NCBI RefSeq assembly: GCF_006547145.1 | Contig: NZ_CP041244.1 | Span: forward strand, 2,294,001 to 2,358,000 | Direction: 5' to 3' | DNA: 64,000 nt | From: Actinomadura sp. WMMA1423 | Lineage (GTDB): Bacteria > Actinomycetota > Actinomycetes > Streptosporangiales > Streptosporangiaceae | Shown: piece by piece, positions 17,051 to 26,942 of the stretch | Layout of the letters: each line of letters starts with the position of its first letter | Numbering within the stretch: the stretch's first letter is position 1 | Notes under the pieces: generated by a model | The model's input: only the letters and a program-made list of their open reading frames with translations | The model's database searches: none | What the model was told of the DNA's origin: nothing | Made by a program: the position numbers and the translations under genes

Positions 17051-18277
17051 TCACGCCAGGTCCGCGAGCGGCACCCCCGGGTCGGCGAGGCGGGCGGCGT
17101 CGACCGGGCGGCCGGAGCGGATCAGCGCCTGGACGTCCCCGGTGACGTCCCACACGTTGACGTTCATGCCGGCGACGACCCGGCCGCCGGACAGCCAGAA
17201 CGCGATGAACTCCCGTCCCGGGACGTCCCCGCGGTACACGACCTCGTCGTACTCCCCCGGCGCGGCGGCGCCCGACATCTCCATGCCGAGGTCGTACTGG
17301 TCGCTGAAGAAGTAGGGCACCCGGTCGTAGACGACGTCGCGGCCGAGCATCGCGCGGGCCGCGGCTGGCCCGCCGTTCAGCGCGTTCGCCCAGTGCTCCA
17401 CGCGGATCCGGCGGCCGAGCAGCGGGTTGTAGGCGTTGGCGACGTCCCCCGCGGCGTAGATGTCGGGGTCGGACGTGCGCAGTGACTGGTCGACGAGGAT
17501 CCCGTCGGAGACCTCCAGCCCGGCCTCCTTCGCGAGCTCGCTGTTCGGCCGCACGCCGATGCCGACGACCACGACGTCCGCGGGCACCTCGGCGCCGCCG
17601 GAGGTCACCACGGCCGACACCTGCCCGGCGCCCCAGAACCCGGCCACGCCCTCGTCCATCCGCAGGACGACGCCGTGCTCGCGGTGCAGGTCGGCGAACA
17701 TCCCGCCGAGCTCGGGCCCCATCGCGGCGTGCAGCGGCACCGGCTCCGGCTCGATGACCGTCACCTCGTTGCCGTACCCGCGGGCGGCGGCCGCCGTCTC
17801 CAGCCCGATCCAGCCCGCCCCGGCCACCACCACCCGGCGCCCGCCGGGGGCCAGCGCCTGCTTCAGCTCCGCCGAGTCGGCCATCGTCCGCAGGTAGTGG
17901 ATGCCCTGGAGCTTGGACCCCGGCACGTCCAGCCGCCGCGGGGAGGCGCCCGTCGCCAGCAGGAGCCTGTCGTAGGAGATCGGCTCCTTGGTGGACAGCC
18001 GCACCTGGTGCGCGCCCCGGTCGATGGACGCGACGGACGTGCCGACCCGCAGCTCCACGTCGTGCTTGTCGTACCAGTCCGCCTCGTGGACGTGGGCCTT
18101 CTCCCGGGGCTCCTTGTCCAGCAGGAAGCCCTTCGAGAGCGGAGGCCGCTCGTACGGCCGCTCGACCTCCTGCCCGACCAGCACCACCCTGCCCGCGAAG
18201 CCCTCCTCCCGGAGCGCCTCCGCCGCCTTGGCCCCGGCCAGACCGGCGCCGGCGATGACGAACGTCTCCTCGGGCAT
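17051..18277 (-). CDS. FAD-dependent NAD(P)H oxidoreductase, ferredoxin/rubredoxin reductase type
   Basis: A 408-residue flavoprotein. The N-terminal FAD-binding motif is FVIAGAGLAGAKAAEALRE, the NAD(P)H-binding motif is VVVAGAGWIGLETAAAARG, and the second FAD motif is DIYAAGDVAN. The C-terminal reductase domain ends near DPGVPLADLA. Such enzymes pass electrons from NAD(P)H to ferredoxins of P450s or Rieske oxygenases, but no ferredoxin gene is adjacent. A strong Shine-Dalgarno (AGGAGG) precedes ATG 18277 and overlaps a repeated CTACAG operator-like motif. Confidence 0.9.
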   Translation of the reverse strand: MPEETFVIAGAGLAGAKAAEALREEGFAGRVVLVGQEVERPYERPPLSKGFLLDKEPREKAHVHEADWYDKHDVELRVGTSVASIDRGAHQVRLSTKEPISYDRLLLATGASPRRLDVPGSKLQGIHYLRTMADSAELKQALAPGGRRVVVAGAGWIGLETAAAARGYGNEVTVIEPEPVPLHAAMGPELGGMFADLHREHGVVLRMDEGVAGFWGAGQVSAVVTSGGAEVPADVVVVGIGVRPNSELAKEAGLEVSDGILVDQSLRTSDPDIYAAGDVANAYNPLLGRRIRVEHWANALNGGPAAARAMLGRDVVYDRVPYFFSDQYDLGMEMSGAAAPGEYDEVVYRGDVPGREFIAFWLSGGRVVAGMNVNVWDVTGDVQALIRSGRPVDAARLADPGVPLADLA

Positions 18278-18286
18278 GGCGACCTC

Positions 18287-18315
18287 CTGTAGTTGACCTG
18301 TAGCTATCCCTACAG
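18287..18315 (-). promoter_or_regulatory. Operator-like repeats before the FAD oxidoreductase
   Basis: An inverted repeat CTGTAG-N6-CTACAG (18298-18315) is followed toward the gene by a further direct copy of the half-site (18287-18292) that merges with the AGGAGG ribosome site. Binding there would block translation initiation or transcription; the regulator is unknown. Confidence 0.5.
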
Positions 18316-18394
18316 CGGCCTCTGTAACGAGACAAGGGCCGCCGTCTGGCGCGTCGGAGCGGATTCCTCCCCGCGCCCAGGGCCTCGCCGCAGG

Positions 18395-19669
18395 TCAGTA
18401 GCCGCGTCCGCCCAGCATGCGGTGGCGGGCCATCGCCGAAAGGTCGGTCAGGGAGGCGATCTGGTCGATCACGGCCCGCAGCCGGGCCGCGTCGTCGGCG
18501 GCGTCGGTGAACGCGTCGCGGAACCCCGGGTCGAGGGTGCCCGGCGCGCCCGCGAGCATCATCTCCGCCAGCTCGGTGATCAGCGTCCGCTGGCGGGCCC
18601 TGATCTCCTCGTGGCTTATCCAGACGTAGTGCGCCGTGATGCCCTTGAGCAGGGCGTTCTCCAGCCGCTGCGCCCGCGGGACGATCAGCTCCGCCGCGTA
18701 GCGGGTGAGCGGTCGGTCGCCGTAGGCCTCCCGCGTGGCGTCCTCGGCGGCCAGGCAGAACCGCCCGATCAGCGTGCTGGTCAGGTTCTTGAGGGCGGCG
18801 AGGCTGCGGGGGGTGCCGTCGTAGCGGTCGGGCCAGTACGGCTCGGCGAGCAGCGCGGCGAAGCGCTCCTCGAGCTCGGCCTGCCCGGCGTCGGGGCAGT
18901 ACAGCTTGGCCGCGGTGGCGGCGACGAGGCGGCGCTCGCCGGGGTCGGCGAGCCGGCCGAAGTCGATGTGCCCGGCGACCAGCGCGTCCTCGAGGTCGTG
19001 GACGGAGTAGGCGACGTCGTCGCTCCAGTCCATGACCTGGGCCTCGAAGCAGGTGCGGCCCGGCTCGGCGCCGTCGCGCACCCAGCGCGCCACGTCGGCG
19101 TCGTCGTCGTAGACGCCGAACTTGCCGTTCACCGCCTCGGCCTGCGGCCACGGGTACTTCATCGCGGCGTCGAGCGCGGCGCGGGTCAGGTTGAGGCCGA
19201 CGCTGCGGCCGTGCAGGGGCGGGCCGTCCGCCGCGAACGACTTGGGCTCCAGCCGGGTCAGGACGCGCAGGCTCTGCGCGTTGCCCTCGAACCCGCCGCA
19301 GTCGCGCGCGACGATGTCGAGCGCGTACTCGCCGTTGTGGCCGAACGGCGGGTGCCCGATGTCGTGCGACAGGCACGCCGTCTCGACCAGGTCGGGGTCG
19401 CAGCCGAGGGCCTTGCCCAGCTCGCGGCCGACCTGCGCGCACTCCAGGGAGTGGGTGAGGCGGGTGCGCAGGCTCTGCACGGTGTCGGCCGCGGCGTCGG
19501 CGCCGGGCGAGGCCACCTGCGTCTTGGCGGCGAGGCGGCGCAGCGCCGCGCTGTGCAGGACGCGGGCCCGGTCGCGCTCGAACGCCGTGCGGTCGCGGCG
19601 CTTGGGGGGTTCGGGCGCCCAGCGCTGCCTGTCGCGGGCGTCGTAGCCCGGGGTCGTGTTGATCGTCAT
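18395..19669 (-). CDS. dgt: Deoxyguanosinetriphosphate triphosphohydrolase-like protein
   Basis: A 424-residue HD-domain hydrolase. Metal-binding residues are in THSLE and [14 protein letters not shown], with a further Asp in [17 protein letters not shown]. Dgt-type enzymes split dNTPs into nucleoside and triphosphate and influence dNTP pools and mutation. ATG 19669 ([10 protein letters not shown]) is chosen; the long upstream open frame belongs to the opposite reading of the next gene. In mycobacteria dgt and dnaG are adjacent; here they are separated by an accessory block of about 11 kb. Confidence 0.94.
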   Translation of the reverse strand: MTINTTPGYDARDRQRWAPEPPKRRDRTAFERDRARVLHSAALRRLAAKTQVASPGADAAADTVQSLRTRLTHSLECAQVGRELGKALGCDPDLVETACLSHDIGHPPFGHNGEYALDIVARDCGGFEGNAQSLRVLTRLEPKSFAADGPPLHGRSVGLNLTRAALDAAMKYPWPQAEAVNGKFGVYDDDADVARWVRDGAEPGRTCFEAQVMDWSDDVAYSVHDLEDALVAGHIDFGRLADPGERRLVAATAAKLYCPDAGQAELEERFAALLAEPYWPDRYDGTPRSLAALKNLTSTLIGRFCLAAEDATREAYGDRPLTRYAAELIVPRAQRLENALLKGITAHYVWISHEEIRARQRTLITELAEMMLAGAPGTLDPGFRDAFTDAADDAARLRAVIDQIASLTDLSAMARHRMLGGRGY

Positions 19670-19701
19670 GTCCCTGTCCAGGGTAAAGGGCGGCCGGGGC
19701 C

Positions 19702-20604
19702 TCAGCGGCCCGGCGTCACCGAGGAAGGGGGCACCGTGGAGGGAGGCGCCGTGGAGGGAGGCGCCGAAGAGGAGGGCCCCGGCGAGGACGTCCCCGGCGA
19801 CGACGAGGCGGACCCGGACGGGTCGATGTGGATCCGCTTGATGGTCTCGTCGGGCACCTGGACGCTCTTGCCCAGCAGCACGTAGGACAGGTAGCCGCCG
19901 GTCTCGCGGACGATGTAGTGGAACTGGGTGTCGCGGGTCTGCACGCTCGGGCCGCTGCGGGTCGGCGACGCGGCGGCCTTGATGCCGCTGTCCTCGGCCA
20001 TCTTCTTGGAGCGCAGCCCGTGCCACGGGTCGGTGACGATCACGCCCGAGGACCAGTGGTGCCGGTCGAACTCCTTGCCGACGGCCTTCATGCTCTCCAG
20101 CGTGTCGCGCCCGACGGGCACCGCGAAGACCCTGGAGGCGGGGACGCCGCCCTTGTCGATCAGCCAGGTGCGGCCGGCGCCGGCCTCGGTGTAGTTGTCG
20201 CCGGGCGCCTTGCCGCCGACCGTCACGATGGCCGGCGCGACGCCGTGGCGGTAGAGGTCCAGGGCGTGCTGGAGCCGCCACTTCAGCGTCGGGGACGGCA
20301 CCCCGTTGTACTGCGCGGCGCCGAGCACGATGATCGCGTCGGAGCGGGGGCGCTCGTCCTGGCGGGCCTGGTACCAGATCCGCGCGCCGACGGTGACGGG
20401 CGTCAGCACCGCGACCGCCAGCAGCCCGACGAGGATCCCGGCGGGGATCCTGAACCAGGGCGACCTGCGCCACCGGGCGCGCCGCCGCCGCGGACCGCCC
20501 TCCCGCTCGTCGGGCCCGTCCGTCCCCTGGTCTTCCGGCTTGAACTCCGGCAACTCCGCTTCCACCGTCATCGCATCGGACACGTTAGTGAGATGGTGCG
20601 GCAC
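19702..20604 (-). CDS. YdcF/SanA-like membrane-anchored DUF218 protein with Ser/Pro tail
   Basis: A 300-residue protein: a charged cytoplasmic N terminus, one membrane helix near residues 53-75, then a DUF218 domain with [34 protein letters not shown] and [20 protein letters not shown]. SanA and YdcF proteins affect cell envelope integrity. The last 30 residues repeat [14 protein letters not shown], encoded by an imperfect 15-bp tandem repeat, and would project from the wall side. The start could also be ATG 20571 ([10 protein letters not shown]). It precedes dgt by 32 bp and may share its transcript. Confidence 0.8.
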   Translation of the reverse strand: MPHHLTNVSDAMTVEAELPEFKPEDQGTDGPDEREGGPRRRRARWRRSPWFRIPAGILVGLLAVAVLTPVTVGARIWYQARQDERPRSDAIIVLGAAQYNGVPSPTLKWRLQHALDLYRHGVAPAIVTVGGKAPGDNYTEAGAGRTWLIDKGGVPASRVFAVPVGRDTLESMKAVGKEFDRHHWSSGVIVTDPWHGLRSKKMAEDSGIKAAASPTRSGPSVQTRDTQFHYIVRETGGYLSYVLLGKSVQVPDETIKRIHIDPSGSASSSPGTSSPGPSSSAPPSTAPPSTVPPSSVTPGR

Positions 20605-20697
20605 GCGCCCGAGGTTCGCCAGGACGGCGTGTCATCCGTTCCGGATCGGTCCCGGCGGCCATGACGCGGGCGCGGTGGCCGGCCGCCGGGACCGGTG

Positions 20698-23397
20698 TCA
20701 GCGGCTGTCGCTCCCGCCGGAGGCGTCCCCGGCCTCGATGGCCGCGCGGCCGGCCTCCAGCCGGGCCACGGGGATGCGGAACGGGGAGCAGGACACGTAG
20801 TCCAGGCCGACCTCGTGGCAGAAGTGCACCGAGTCGGGGTCGCCGCCGTGCTCGCCGCAGATGCCGAGCTTGATGCCGGGGCGCGCCCTGCGGCCCTCCT
20901 CGGCCGCGATGCGCACCAGCCTGCCGACGCCCTCGCGGTCGAGGGTCTCGAACGGCGACACCCCGAAGATCCCGAGCTCCAGGTAGCGGGAGAAGAACGC
21001 CGCCTCGACGTCGTCCCGGGAGAAGCCCCAGGTCGTCTGGGTGAGGTCGTTGGTGCCGAAGGAGAAGAACTCCGCGGCCTCGGCGATCTGGCCGGCGGTC
21101 AGCGCGGCCCGGGGCAGCTCGATCATCGTGCCGATCAGCGCCGGGACGTCCACCCCGCTCGACTCCCTGACCGCGGCCAGGATGCCGAGCGCCTCGTCGC
21201 GGACGGCCTCCAGCTCCTGGACGGCGCCGACCAGCGGGATCATGATCTCCGGGCGCGGGTCGCCGCCCGCCCGCCTGCGGGCCGCCGCGGCCTCGGCGAT
21301 CGCGCGCACCTGCATGGCGAACAGACCGGGAATCACCAAACCGAGCCGCACTCCGCGCAGGCCCAGCATAGGGTTCTGCTCGTGCAGTCGGTTGACTGCC
21401 TCGAGCAGTCTCCGGTCCTTGGCGTCCGCTTCGTCGCCCGCGAGCGCGACCCTGACCGACAGCTCGGTGATGTCGGGGAGGAATTCGTGCAGCGGCGGGT
21501 CGATGAGCCGGATGGTGACGGGCAGCCCGTCCATGGCCTCGAAGATGCCCTCGAAGTCGCTCTTCTGGAGCGGCTCCAGGGCGTCCAGCGCGGCCTGCCG
21601 CTCGTCGTCGTCCTCGGCGAGGATGAGCTCCTCGACGAGCTGCCGCCGGTCGCCGAGGAACATGTGCTCGGTGCGGCACAGCCCGATTCCGGCCGCGCCG
21701 AACCGGCGGGCCCGGGCCGAGTCCTCCGGGTTGTCGGAGTTCGCGCGGACCTTCAGCGCGGCCCTCGCGTCGGCGTGCTCCATGAGGCGGTGCACCGCCT
21801 TGACGAGGTCGCCGCCCTCCTCGATCGACAGCTGCCCCTCGAAGTAGCGGACGACGGGCGAGTCCTCGACGGGCACCTCGCCCAGGTAGACGTCGCCGGA
21901 CGACCCGTCGATCGAGATGACGTCGCCCTCCGTGACCGTGAGGCCGCCGGGCGCGGTGAAGCGGCCCTCCTTGACGTCGACGTCGAGCTCCTCGGCGCCG
22001 CAGACGCACGTCTTGCCCATGCCTCGGGCGACGACCGCGGCGTGCGAGGTCTTGCCGCCGCGGGAGGTGAGGACGCCCCTGGCCGCGACCATGCCGGCGA
22101 GGTCGTCGGGGTTGGTCTCGCGGCGGACGAGGATCACCTCCTCGCCCCGCTCGGCCAGCTCCACGGCGCGCTCGGAGGTGAACACGGCCTTGCCGACGGC
22201 CGCGCCCGGGGAGGCGTTCATGCCCTTGGTGATCTTCTTGACCCCGTCCACCCGCTCGGTGAAGCGGGGGAACATGAGCTGGGCGAGCTGGTCGCCGGTC
22301 ACCCGGCGGGCGGCCTCGTCGAGGTCGATGAGCCCCTGGTCGAGCAGCTGGCAGGCGATCCGGAACGCCGCGCCGGCGGTCCGCTTGCCGACCCGGGTCT
22401 GCAGCATCCACAGCTTCCCGCGCTCGATCGTGAACTCGATGTCGCACATGTCGCGGTAGTGGTTCTCCAGCGTCTCCATGATCTCGAGCAGCCGGTCGTA
22501 GGACGCCTTGTCGATGTGCCCCAGCTCTTTCAGCGCGACGGTGTTGCGGATGCCCGCCACGACGTCCTCGCCCTGGGCGTTCTGCAGGTAGTCGCCGTAG
22601 ACGCCCTGCTGCCCGGACGCGGGGTCGCGGGTGAAGGCGACCCCCGTCCCCGAGTCCAGGCCCATGTTGCCGAAGACCATCGAGCAGATGTTGACGGCGG
22701 TGCCGAGGTCGACGGGGATGCGCTCCTGCCGCCGGTAGAGGATGGCGCGGGGCGCGTTCCAGGAGTCGAACACCGCCTTGACCGCCAGGTCCATCTGCTC
22801 GCGCGGGTCGGTCGGGAATTCACGGCCCGCCTTCTCCCGTACGATGCTCTTGAACCGGTCGACGAGGCCCTTGAGGTCCTCGGCGGTCAGGTCGCCGTCG
22901 CCGTCGCTGCCCCGGGCGCGCTTGGCGTCCTCGACCGCGTCCTCGAACAGGTCGCCGTCGATGTCGAGGACGGTCTTGCCGAACATCTGGATCAGCCGGC
23001 GGTAGGAGTCCCACGCGAACCGCTCGTCGCCCGCCTGCGCGGCGAGGCCGTGCACGGACTCGTCGTTCAGCCCGACGTTGAGGACGGTCTCCATCATGCC
23101 CGGCATGCTGAACTTGGCGCCGGACCGCACGCTGACCAGGAGCGGGTCGTCGCTCTGGCCGAGCTTCTTGCCCATCGCCGACTCCAGGTCGGCCAGGTGC
23201 CGGTTCACCTCGTCCGCCAGGCCCTCGGGCAGGTTCCCGTGCTCGAGGTAGTGCCGGCAGGCCTCCGCGGTGATCGTGAACCCCGGCGGCACGGGCAGCC
23301 CGAGATTGGTCATCTCGGCCAGGTTGGCGCCCTTGCCCCCCAGGAGATCCTTGAGGTCCTTGTTTCCCTCAGTGAAGTCGTACACGAACTTCGGCAC
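20698..23397 (-). CDS. ppdK: Pyruvate, phosphate dikinase
   Basis: An 899-residue enzyme interconverting pyruvate, ATP and phosphate with PEP, AMP and pyrophosphate. The N terminus MPKFVYDFTEGN leads into the ATP-grasp domain (GGKGANLAEMTNLGLPVPPG). The swivelling phosphohistidine is in GGKTSHAAVVARGMG. The C-terminal barrel binds pyruvate/PEP, with LCRTEHMFL and GICGEHGGDPDSV near the end. The length equals the usual 870-900. It lies alone between the SanA-like gene and the divergent GH15 gene and links gluconeogenesis with glycolysis. Confidence 0.97.
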   Translation of the reverse strand: MPKFVYDFTEGNKDLKDLLGGKGANLAEMTNLGLPVPPGFTITAEACRHYLEHGNLPEGLADEVNRHLADLESAMGKKLGQSDDPLLVSVRSGAKFSMPGMMETVLNVGLNDESVHGLAAQAGDERFAWDSYRRLIQMFGKTVLDIDGDLFEDAVEDAKRARGSDGDGDLTAEDLKGLVDRFKSIVREKAGREFPTDPREQMDLAVKAVFDSWNAPRAILYRRQERIPVDLGTAVNICSMVFGNMGLDSGTGVAFTRDPASGQQGVYGDYLQNAQGEDVVAGIRNTVALKELGHIDKASYDRLLEIMETLENHYRDMCDIEFTIERGKLWMLQTRVGKRTAGAAFRIACQLLDQGLIDLDEAARRVTGDQLAQLMFPRFTERVDGVKKITKGMNASPGAAVGKAVFTSERAVELAERGEEVILVRRETNPDDLAGMVAARGVLTSRGGKTSHAAVVARGMGKTCVCGAEELDVDVKEGRFTAPGGLTVTEGDVISIDGSSGDVYLGEVPVEDSPVVRYFEGQLSIEEGGDLVKAVHRLMEHADARAALKVRANSDNPEDSARARRFGAAGIGLCRTEHMFLGDRRQLVEELILAEDDDERQAALDALEPLQKSDFEGIFEAMDGLPVTIRLIDPPLHEFLPDITELSVRVALAGDEADAKDRRLLEAVNRLHEQNPMLGLRGVRLGLVIPGLFAMQVRAIAEAAAARRRAGGDPRPEIMIPLVGAVQELEAVRDEALGILAAVRESSGVDVPALIGTMIELPRAALTAGQIAEAAEFFSFGTNDLTQTTWGFSRDDVEAAFFSRYLELGIFGVSPFETLDREGVGRLVRIAAEEGRRARPGIKLGICGEHGGDPDSVHFCHEVGLDYVSCSPFRIPVARLEAGRAAIEAGDASGGSDSR

Positions 23398-23719
23398 GGG
23401 GAGCTCCTTCTCGCTCCGGTTCCACCCAGTGGCAGTTCCGGGCCCGCGCTCGCGGGGCGACGCGGCGTCGCGCCACCCCGGGCGGCGGGTCCGCTGCCCT
23501 GTTTGCCGGGACTGTACCCGCGAAGTCGGGACTTGCTCGGCGCCCGGTGCGCCGAGGAGAGTTATCCCAGCTCAGACCGCGGATAGTGGTCTATTCCAAT
23601 AGGGAGACCAGGGACACACCACCCCAAACCGCCTCGCCCGGGCACCCCTGGCGAGCGGCTCGTACCCATGACGTACCCACTGCGCGGAAGAGGGAATGAT
23701 GAATCAAGGAGGTGACGTT
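23398..23719. other. Divergent intergenic region between ppdK and the GH15 gene
   Basis: About 320 bases without a supported gene. It should contain both promoters. The stretch near 23560-23610 is relatively AT rich. I see no convincing operator or small gene apart from the ribosome site listed next. Confidence 0.6.
23706..23715 (+). promoter_or_regulatory. Perfect Shine-Dalgarno that decides the GH15 start
   Basis: AAGGAGGTGA, fully complementary to the 16S 3' end, lies 4 bases before GTG 23720. The in-frame ATG at 23696/23699 lies upstream of it and so is not the start. Confidence 0.85.
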
Positions 23720-25606
23720 GTGAGGCCGAAGGTCGCCGGCGGCCGGGCGGGAGATCCGTTCGCCCCCATCGCCGATTTCGGGTTCCTGTCCGACTGCGAG
23801 ACGACCGCCCTGGTCGCCCCCAGCGGCAACATCGAGTGGATGTGCCTGCCCCGGATGGACTCGCCGAGCGTGTTCGGCTCCATCCTGGACCGCGACGCCG
23901 GATACTTCCGGGTCGGCCCGGCGGGCGTGGAGGTGCCCGCCGCGCAGCGCTACATCCCCGGGACCATGGTGATGGAGACCACCTGGTGGGTGCACGGCGG
24001 CTGGCTCGTCGTGACCGACGCGCTCCTCATGGGGCCCTGGCACCACGAGACGGAACGTTCCCACACGCACCGCAGGGCGCCGACCGACTACGACGCCGAC
24101 CACGTCCTGCTGCGGATGGTGCGCTGCGTGAACGGGCAGGTGCAGGTCCGGCTCGACTGCATGCCGGTGTTCGACTACGGGCAGACGCCTGCGCGCTGGG
24201 AGCACACCGGCTCGGGCTACCACGAGGCCGTCGCCCGCGGCAACGGCGTCGGGCTGCGGCTCACCACCGACATGAACGTCGGGTTCGAGGGGTCGCTCGC
24301 CACGTCCAGGACGCTGCTGAAGCAGGGCGAGTCCCGGTTCGTGGCGCTGTCCTGGAGCGAGCACGCGGCGCCCTCCTCGTGGGAGGAGGCGCAGGACCGG
24401 CTCGTCTGGACGGTCCACCACTGGCAGCACTGGCTCGACCGGGGCCGCTTCCCCGACCACCCCTGGCGCAGCCATCTGCAGCGCAGCGCGCTCACTTTGA
24501 AGGGCCTGACGTTCGCCCCGTCCGGCGCGGTGGCCGCGGCGGCGACGACGTCGCTGCCGGAGGCGCCGGGCGGCGACCGGAACTGGGACTACCGCTACAC
24601 CTGGATCCGCGACTCCACGATGGCGCTGTGGGCGTTCTACACGCTCGGCTACGACTGGGAGGCCAACGACTTCTTCTACTTCATCACCGACGTCGCCGAG
24701 GCCGCCGAGGGCAAGCTCCAGATCATGTACGGGCTGGACGGGCGGGAGGAGCTGCCCGAGTCCACGCTCGACCACCTCACCGGCTACGACAACGCCCGCC
24801 CGGTCCGCATCGGCAACGAGGCGTACATGCAGGCGCAGCACGACGTGTGGGGCGCGATCATCGGCTCCATCTACCTGTTCGTCCGCAAGCGGGACCGGCT
24901 CGACGACCGGCTCTGGAAGATCGTCGTCAAGCAGGTCGAGGACGCCCTCGCCAACTGGCGGACGCCCGACTGCGGCATGTGGGAGGTGCGCGGCGAGCCG
25001 CAGCACTTCACCTCCTCCAAGGTGTTCTGCTGGGTCGCGGCCGACCGCGGGGCGCGGCTCGCGCGCATCCGCGGCGACCAGGAGCGCGCGCACCGCTGGC
25101 AGGCCGCGGCCGACGAGATCCACGCCGACGTGCTCGCCAACGCGCTGGACGAGCGCGGCGTCTTCACCGCCCACTACGGCGCGACGGCGCTGGACGCCTC
25201 GGCGCTGCTGATCCCGCTGCTGGGGTTCCTGCCCGCCGACGACAAGCGCGTCCGGGAGACCGTCCTCGCCATCGCCGACGAGCTCTCGGAGGACGACCTC
25301 GTCCTGCGCTACCGCGCGGGAGAGACCGACGACGGCTTCGAGTCGGACGAGGGCACCTTCACGATCTGCTCGTTCTGGCTGGTCAGCACCCTGGTGATGA
25401 TCGGTGAGCTGGAGCGGGCCCGCGCCCTGTGCGAGAAGCTGCTGTCCTACGCGAGCCCCCTGCAGCTGTACGCCGAGGAGATCGACCCCCACACCGGCCG
25501 CCACCTCGGCAACTTCCCCCAGGCCTTCACCCACCTGGCGCTGATCAACGCCGTCATGCAGGTGATCAGGGCCGAGAACCCCCCGGACCAGCCGCCCCTC
25601 GCCTGA
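23720..25606 (+). CDS. Glycoside hydrolase family 15 protein (trehalase/glucoamylase type)
   Basis: A 628-residue cytoplasmic enzyme. It opens with the GH15 N-terminal beta domain (IADFGFLSDCETTALVAPSG, NIEWMCLPRMDSPSVFG). The alpha/alpha barrel has DRNWDYRYTWIRDSTMALWA and later DDGFESDEGTFTICSFWLV, where the second catalytic Glu is expected. The closest described relatives by pattern are mycobacterial GH15 trehalases, so trehalose or an alpha-glucan is the likely substrate. The start is GTG 23720, set by a perfect ribosome site. A hairpin terminator follows the stop. Confidence 0.9.
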   Translation: MRPKVAGGRAGDPFAPIADFGFLSDCETTALVAPSGNIEWMCLPRMDSPSVFGSILDRDAGYFRVGPAGVEVPAAQRYIPGTMVMETTWWVHGGWLVVTDALLMGPWHHETERSHTHRRAPTDYDADHVLLRMVRCVNGQVQVRLDCMPVFDYGQTPARWEHTGSGYHEAVARGNGVGLRLTTDMNVGFEGSLATSRTLLKQGESRFVALSWSEHAAPSSWEEAQDRLVWTVHHWQHWLDRGRFPDHPWRSHLQRSALTLKGLTFAPSGAVAAAATTSLPEAPGGDRNWDYRYTWIRDSTMALWAFYTLGYDWEANDFFYFITDVAEAAEGKLQIMYGLDGREELPESTLDHLTGYDNARPVRIGNEAYMQAQHDVWGAIIGSIYLFVRKRDRLDDRLWKIVVKQVEDALANWRTPDCGMWEVRGEPQHFTSSKVFCWVAADRGARLARIRGDQERAHRWQAAADEIHADVLANALDERGVFTAHYGATALDASALLIPLLGFLPADDKRVRETVLAIADELSEDDLVLRYRAGETDDGFESDEGTFTICSFWLVSTLVMIGELERARALCEKLLSYASPLQLYAEEIDPHTGRHLGNFPQAFTHLALINAVMQVIRAENPPDQPPLA

Positions 25607-25612
25607 CCCCCA

Positions 25613-25641
25613 CCCGTGGCCGGGACCGCCCCGGCCACGGG
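25613..25641 (+). terminator. Terminator of the GH15 gene
   Basis: Perfect 11-bp inverted repeat CCCGTGGCCGG / CCGGCCACGGG with a 7-nt loop, starting 6 bases after the GH15 stop. Confidence 0.75.
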
Positions 25642-25717
25642 CCTCCCTCGATCACGACTCGGCGACGACCGCCCGAAAGGCCGGGTTTTTACCCATTGTC
25701 CGGCCTACCGTTTCGCC

Positions 25718-26896
25718 GTGACCACGCCACCGCCTCCTGACGACGTGCCGGACGACCCCGCGCCCGCCCCCGCCTCGGCACCACCCGGCGCGCCCACGTC
25801 CGACGCGGACTCCACGCCCGGCCCGGCCGACGCGGCCCCGTCGGCGGATGACGCGGACGGGACCTCGCCCACGGACGATCCGGAACCCTCGCCCATCGAG
25901 GGCGAGCGACCCGTCCGAGCGGGGACGAACGGCTTCGCCATCGCCGCCCTGGTCACCGGTGCCGTGGGCCTGGTCCTGTTCGCGATCGCCTTCGCCGTCG
26001 CCGCCCTGGTGCAGATCCGCCGCCGGGGAGGCCGCGGCAGGGGCCTCGCTCTCGGCGGGCTCGGCGCCTCGGCCGCCTGGATCGCGGCAGCGGTGATCAT
26101 CGCGGTGCTGTTCGGCGACTCGCTGTTCTCGGCCGGAGAAGGCGAGGCCGACCCGCGCCGGCGGGACGCCTACGTGCTGTCGTCGACCCTGAAGGTGGGT
26201 GACTGCTTCACGGCGCAGACCCGTGACTCGGCCGATCCGAACGTGTTCCCCAGCCCCTGCGACAGCCCCCACAACGGTGAGGTGGTCGCCAAGCCGACGC
26301 TCCCCGACGGCCCTTTCCCCGGAGCCGGACGGCTCGCCGCCCAGGCGGCGGCGCTGTGCAAGGAACGCACCCCGGACAACGTGAAGAGGGTCGTGAACGA
26401 CGATTTCGACGCGCGGGCCGAGCTTCCCAAGCGCAAGGACTGGGAGCATGGGAAGCGGACTGTGACGTGCACGCTCGTCTACGTCGGCGAGGGCAAGTAC
26501 GTCGGCGAGGGCTTGGCGCTCATCACTCCCCTCAGCCGCGCCGTGATCACTCCCCGGCACGAGGCGATGTTCGAGCAGGGCGAATGCCTGGAGAAGTGGG
26601 ACGACAGCATGACCCCTCCGGTCGTGGACTGCGATCGGCCGCACAAGTTCCAGGTACTGGCGACGTACAAGCTCCAGGGCAAGGAGTACCCGGGCGGAGA
26701 GAAACTCCAGAAGACGGCCTCGAAGGGCTGCGCGAAGCGGGCGGCGGACATCTGGGGGAGGGATTCGCCGCCCGACGGCGTCTACCGCACGTTCTCCACG
26801 CCGACCGAGCAGGAGTGGAGAATCGGCTATCGGGACGTGTACTGCCTGATCGCGGGCAACGGGCTGCTCAAGCGGTCGTTCGTGCCGAAGAAGTGA
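25718..26896 (+). CDS. DUF4190 / septum-formation domain membrane protein
   Basis: A 392-residue protein. Residues 1-65 are acidic and Pro/Ala/Asp rich. A DUF4190-like pair of membrane helices follows (NGFAIAALVTGAVGLVLFAI, then a second around residues 110-130). The exported C-terminal part holds two copies of a septum-formation-type unit with paired cysteines (LKVGDCFTAQ and PCDSPHNGEVV; GECLEKWD and VDCDRPHKFQV). GTG 25718 has no ribosome site, but TACCGT ends 6 bases before it, so the mRNA is probably leaderless. The role in septation is by family only. Confidence 0.82.
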   Translation: MTTPPPPDDVPDDPAPAPASAPPGAPTSDADSTPGPADAAPSADDADGTSPTDDPEPSPIEGERPVRAGTNGFAIAALVTGAVGLVLFAIAFAVAALVQIRRRGGRGRGLALGGLGASAAWIAAAVIIAVLFGDSLFSAGEGEADPRRRDAYVLSSTLKVGDCFTAQTRDSADPNVFPSPCDSPHNGEVVAKPTLPDGPFPGAGRLAAQAAALCKERTPDNVKRVVNDDFDARAELPKRKDWEHGKRTVTCTLVYVGEGKYVGEGLALITPLSRAVITPRHEAMFEQGECLEKWDDSMTPPVVDCDRPHKFQVLATYKLQGKEYPGGEKLQKTASKGCAKRAADIWGRDSPPDGVYRTFSTPTEQEWRIGYRDVYCLIAGNGLLKRSFVPKK

Positions 26897-26907
26897 CCTC
26901 CCCGCCC

Positions 26908-26935
26908 GGGCCGCCGCCGCAGCGGGCGGCGGCCC
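26908..26935. terminator. Bidirectional terminator between septum protein and secDF
   Basis: Perfect 11-bp inverted repeat GGGCCGCCGCC / GGCGGCGGCCC with a 6-nt loop between two convergent genes. Confidence 0.7.
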
Positions 26936-26942
26936 CGGCGGG

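Noticed and set aside
17002-17051. P450 or Rieske system around the ferredoxin-reductase-like gene
   Set aside because: No ferredoxin, P450 or oxygenase gene lies within several genes on either side.
7084-18277. Genomic island or prophage between dnaG and dgt
   Set aside because: The genes are accessory compared with mycobacteria, but no integrase, tRNA junction, direct flanking repeats or base-composition shift is visible.
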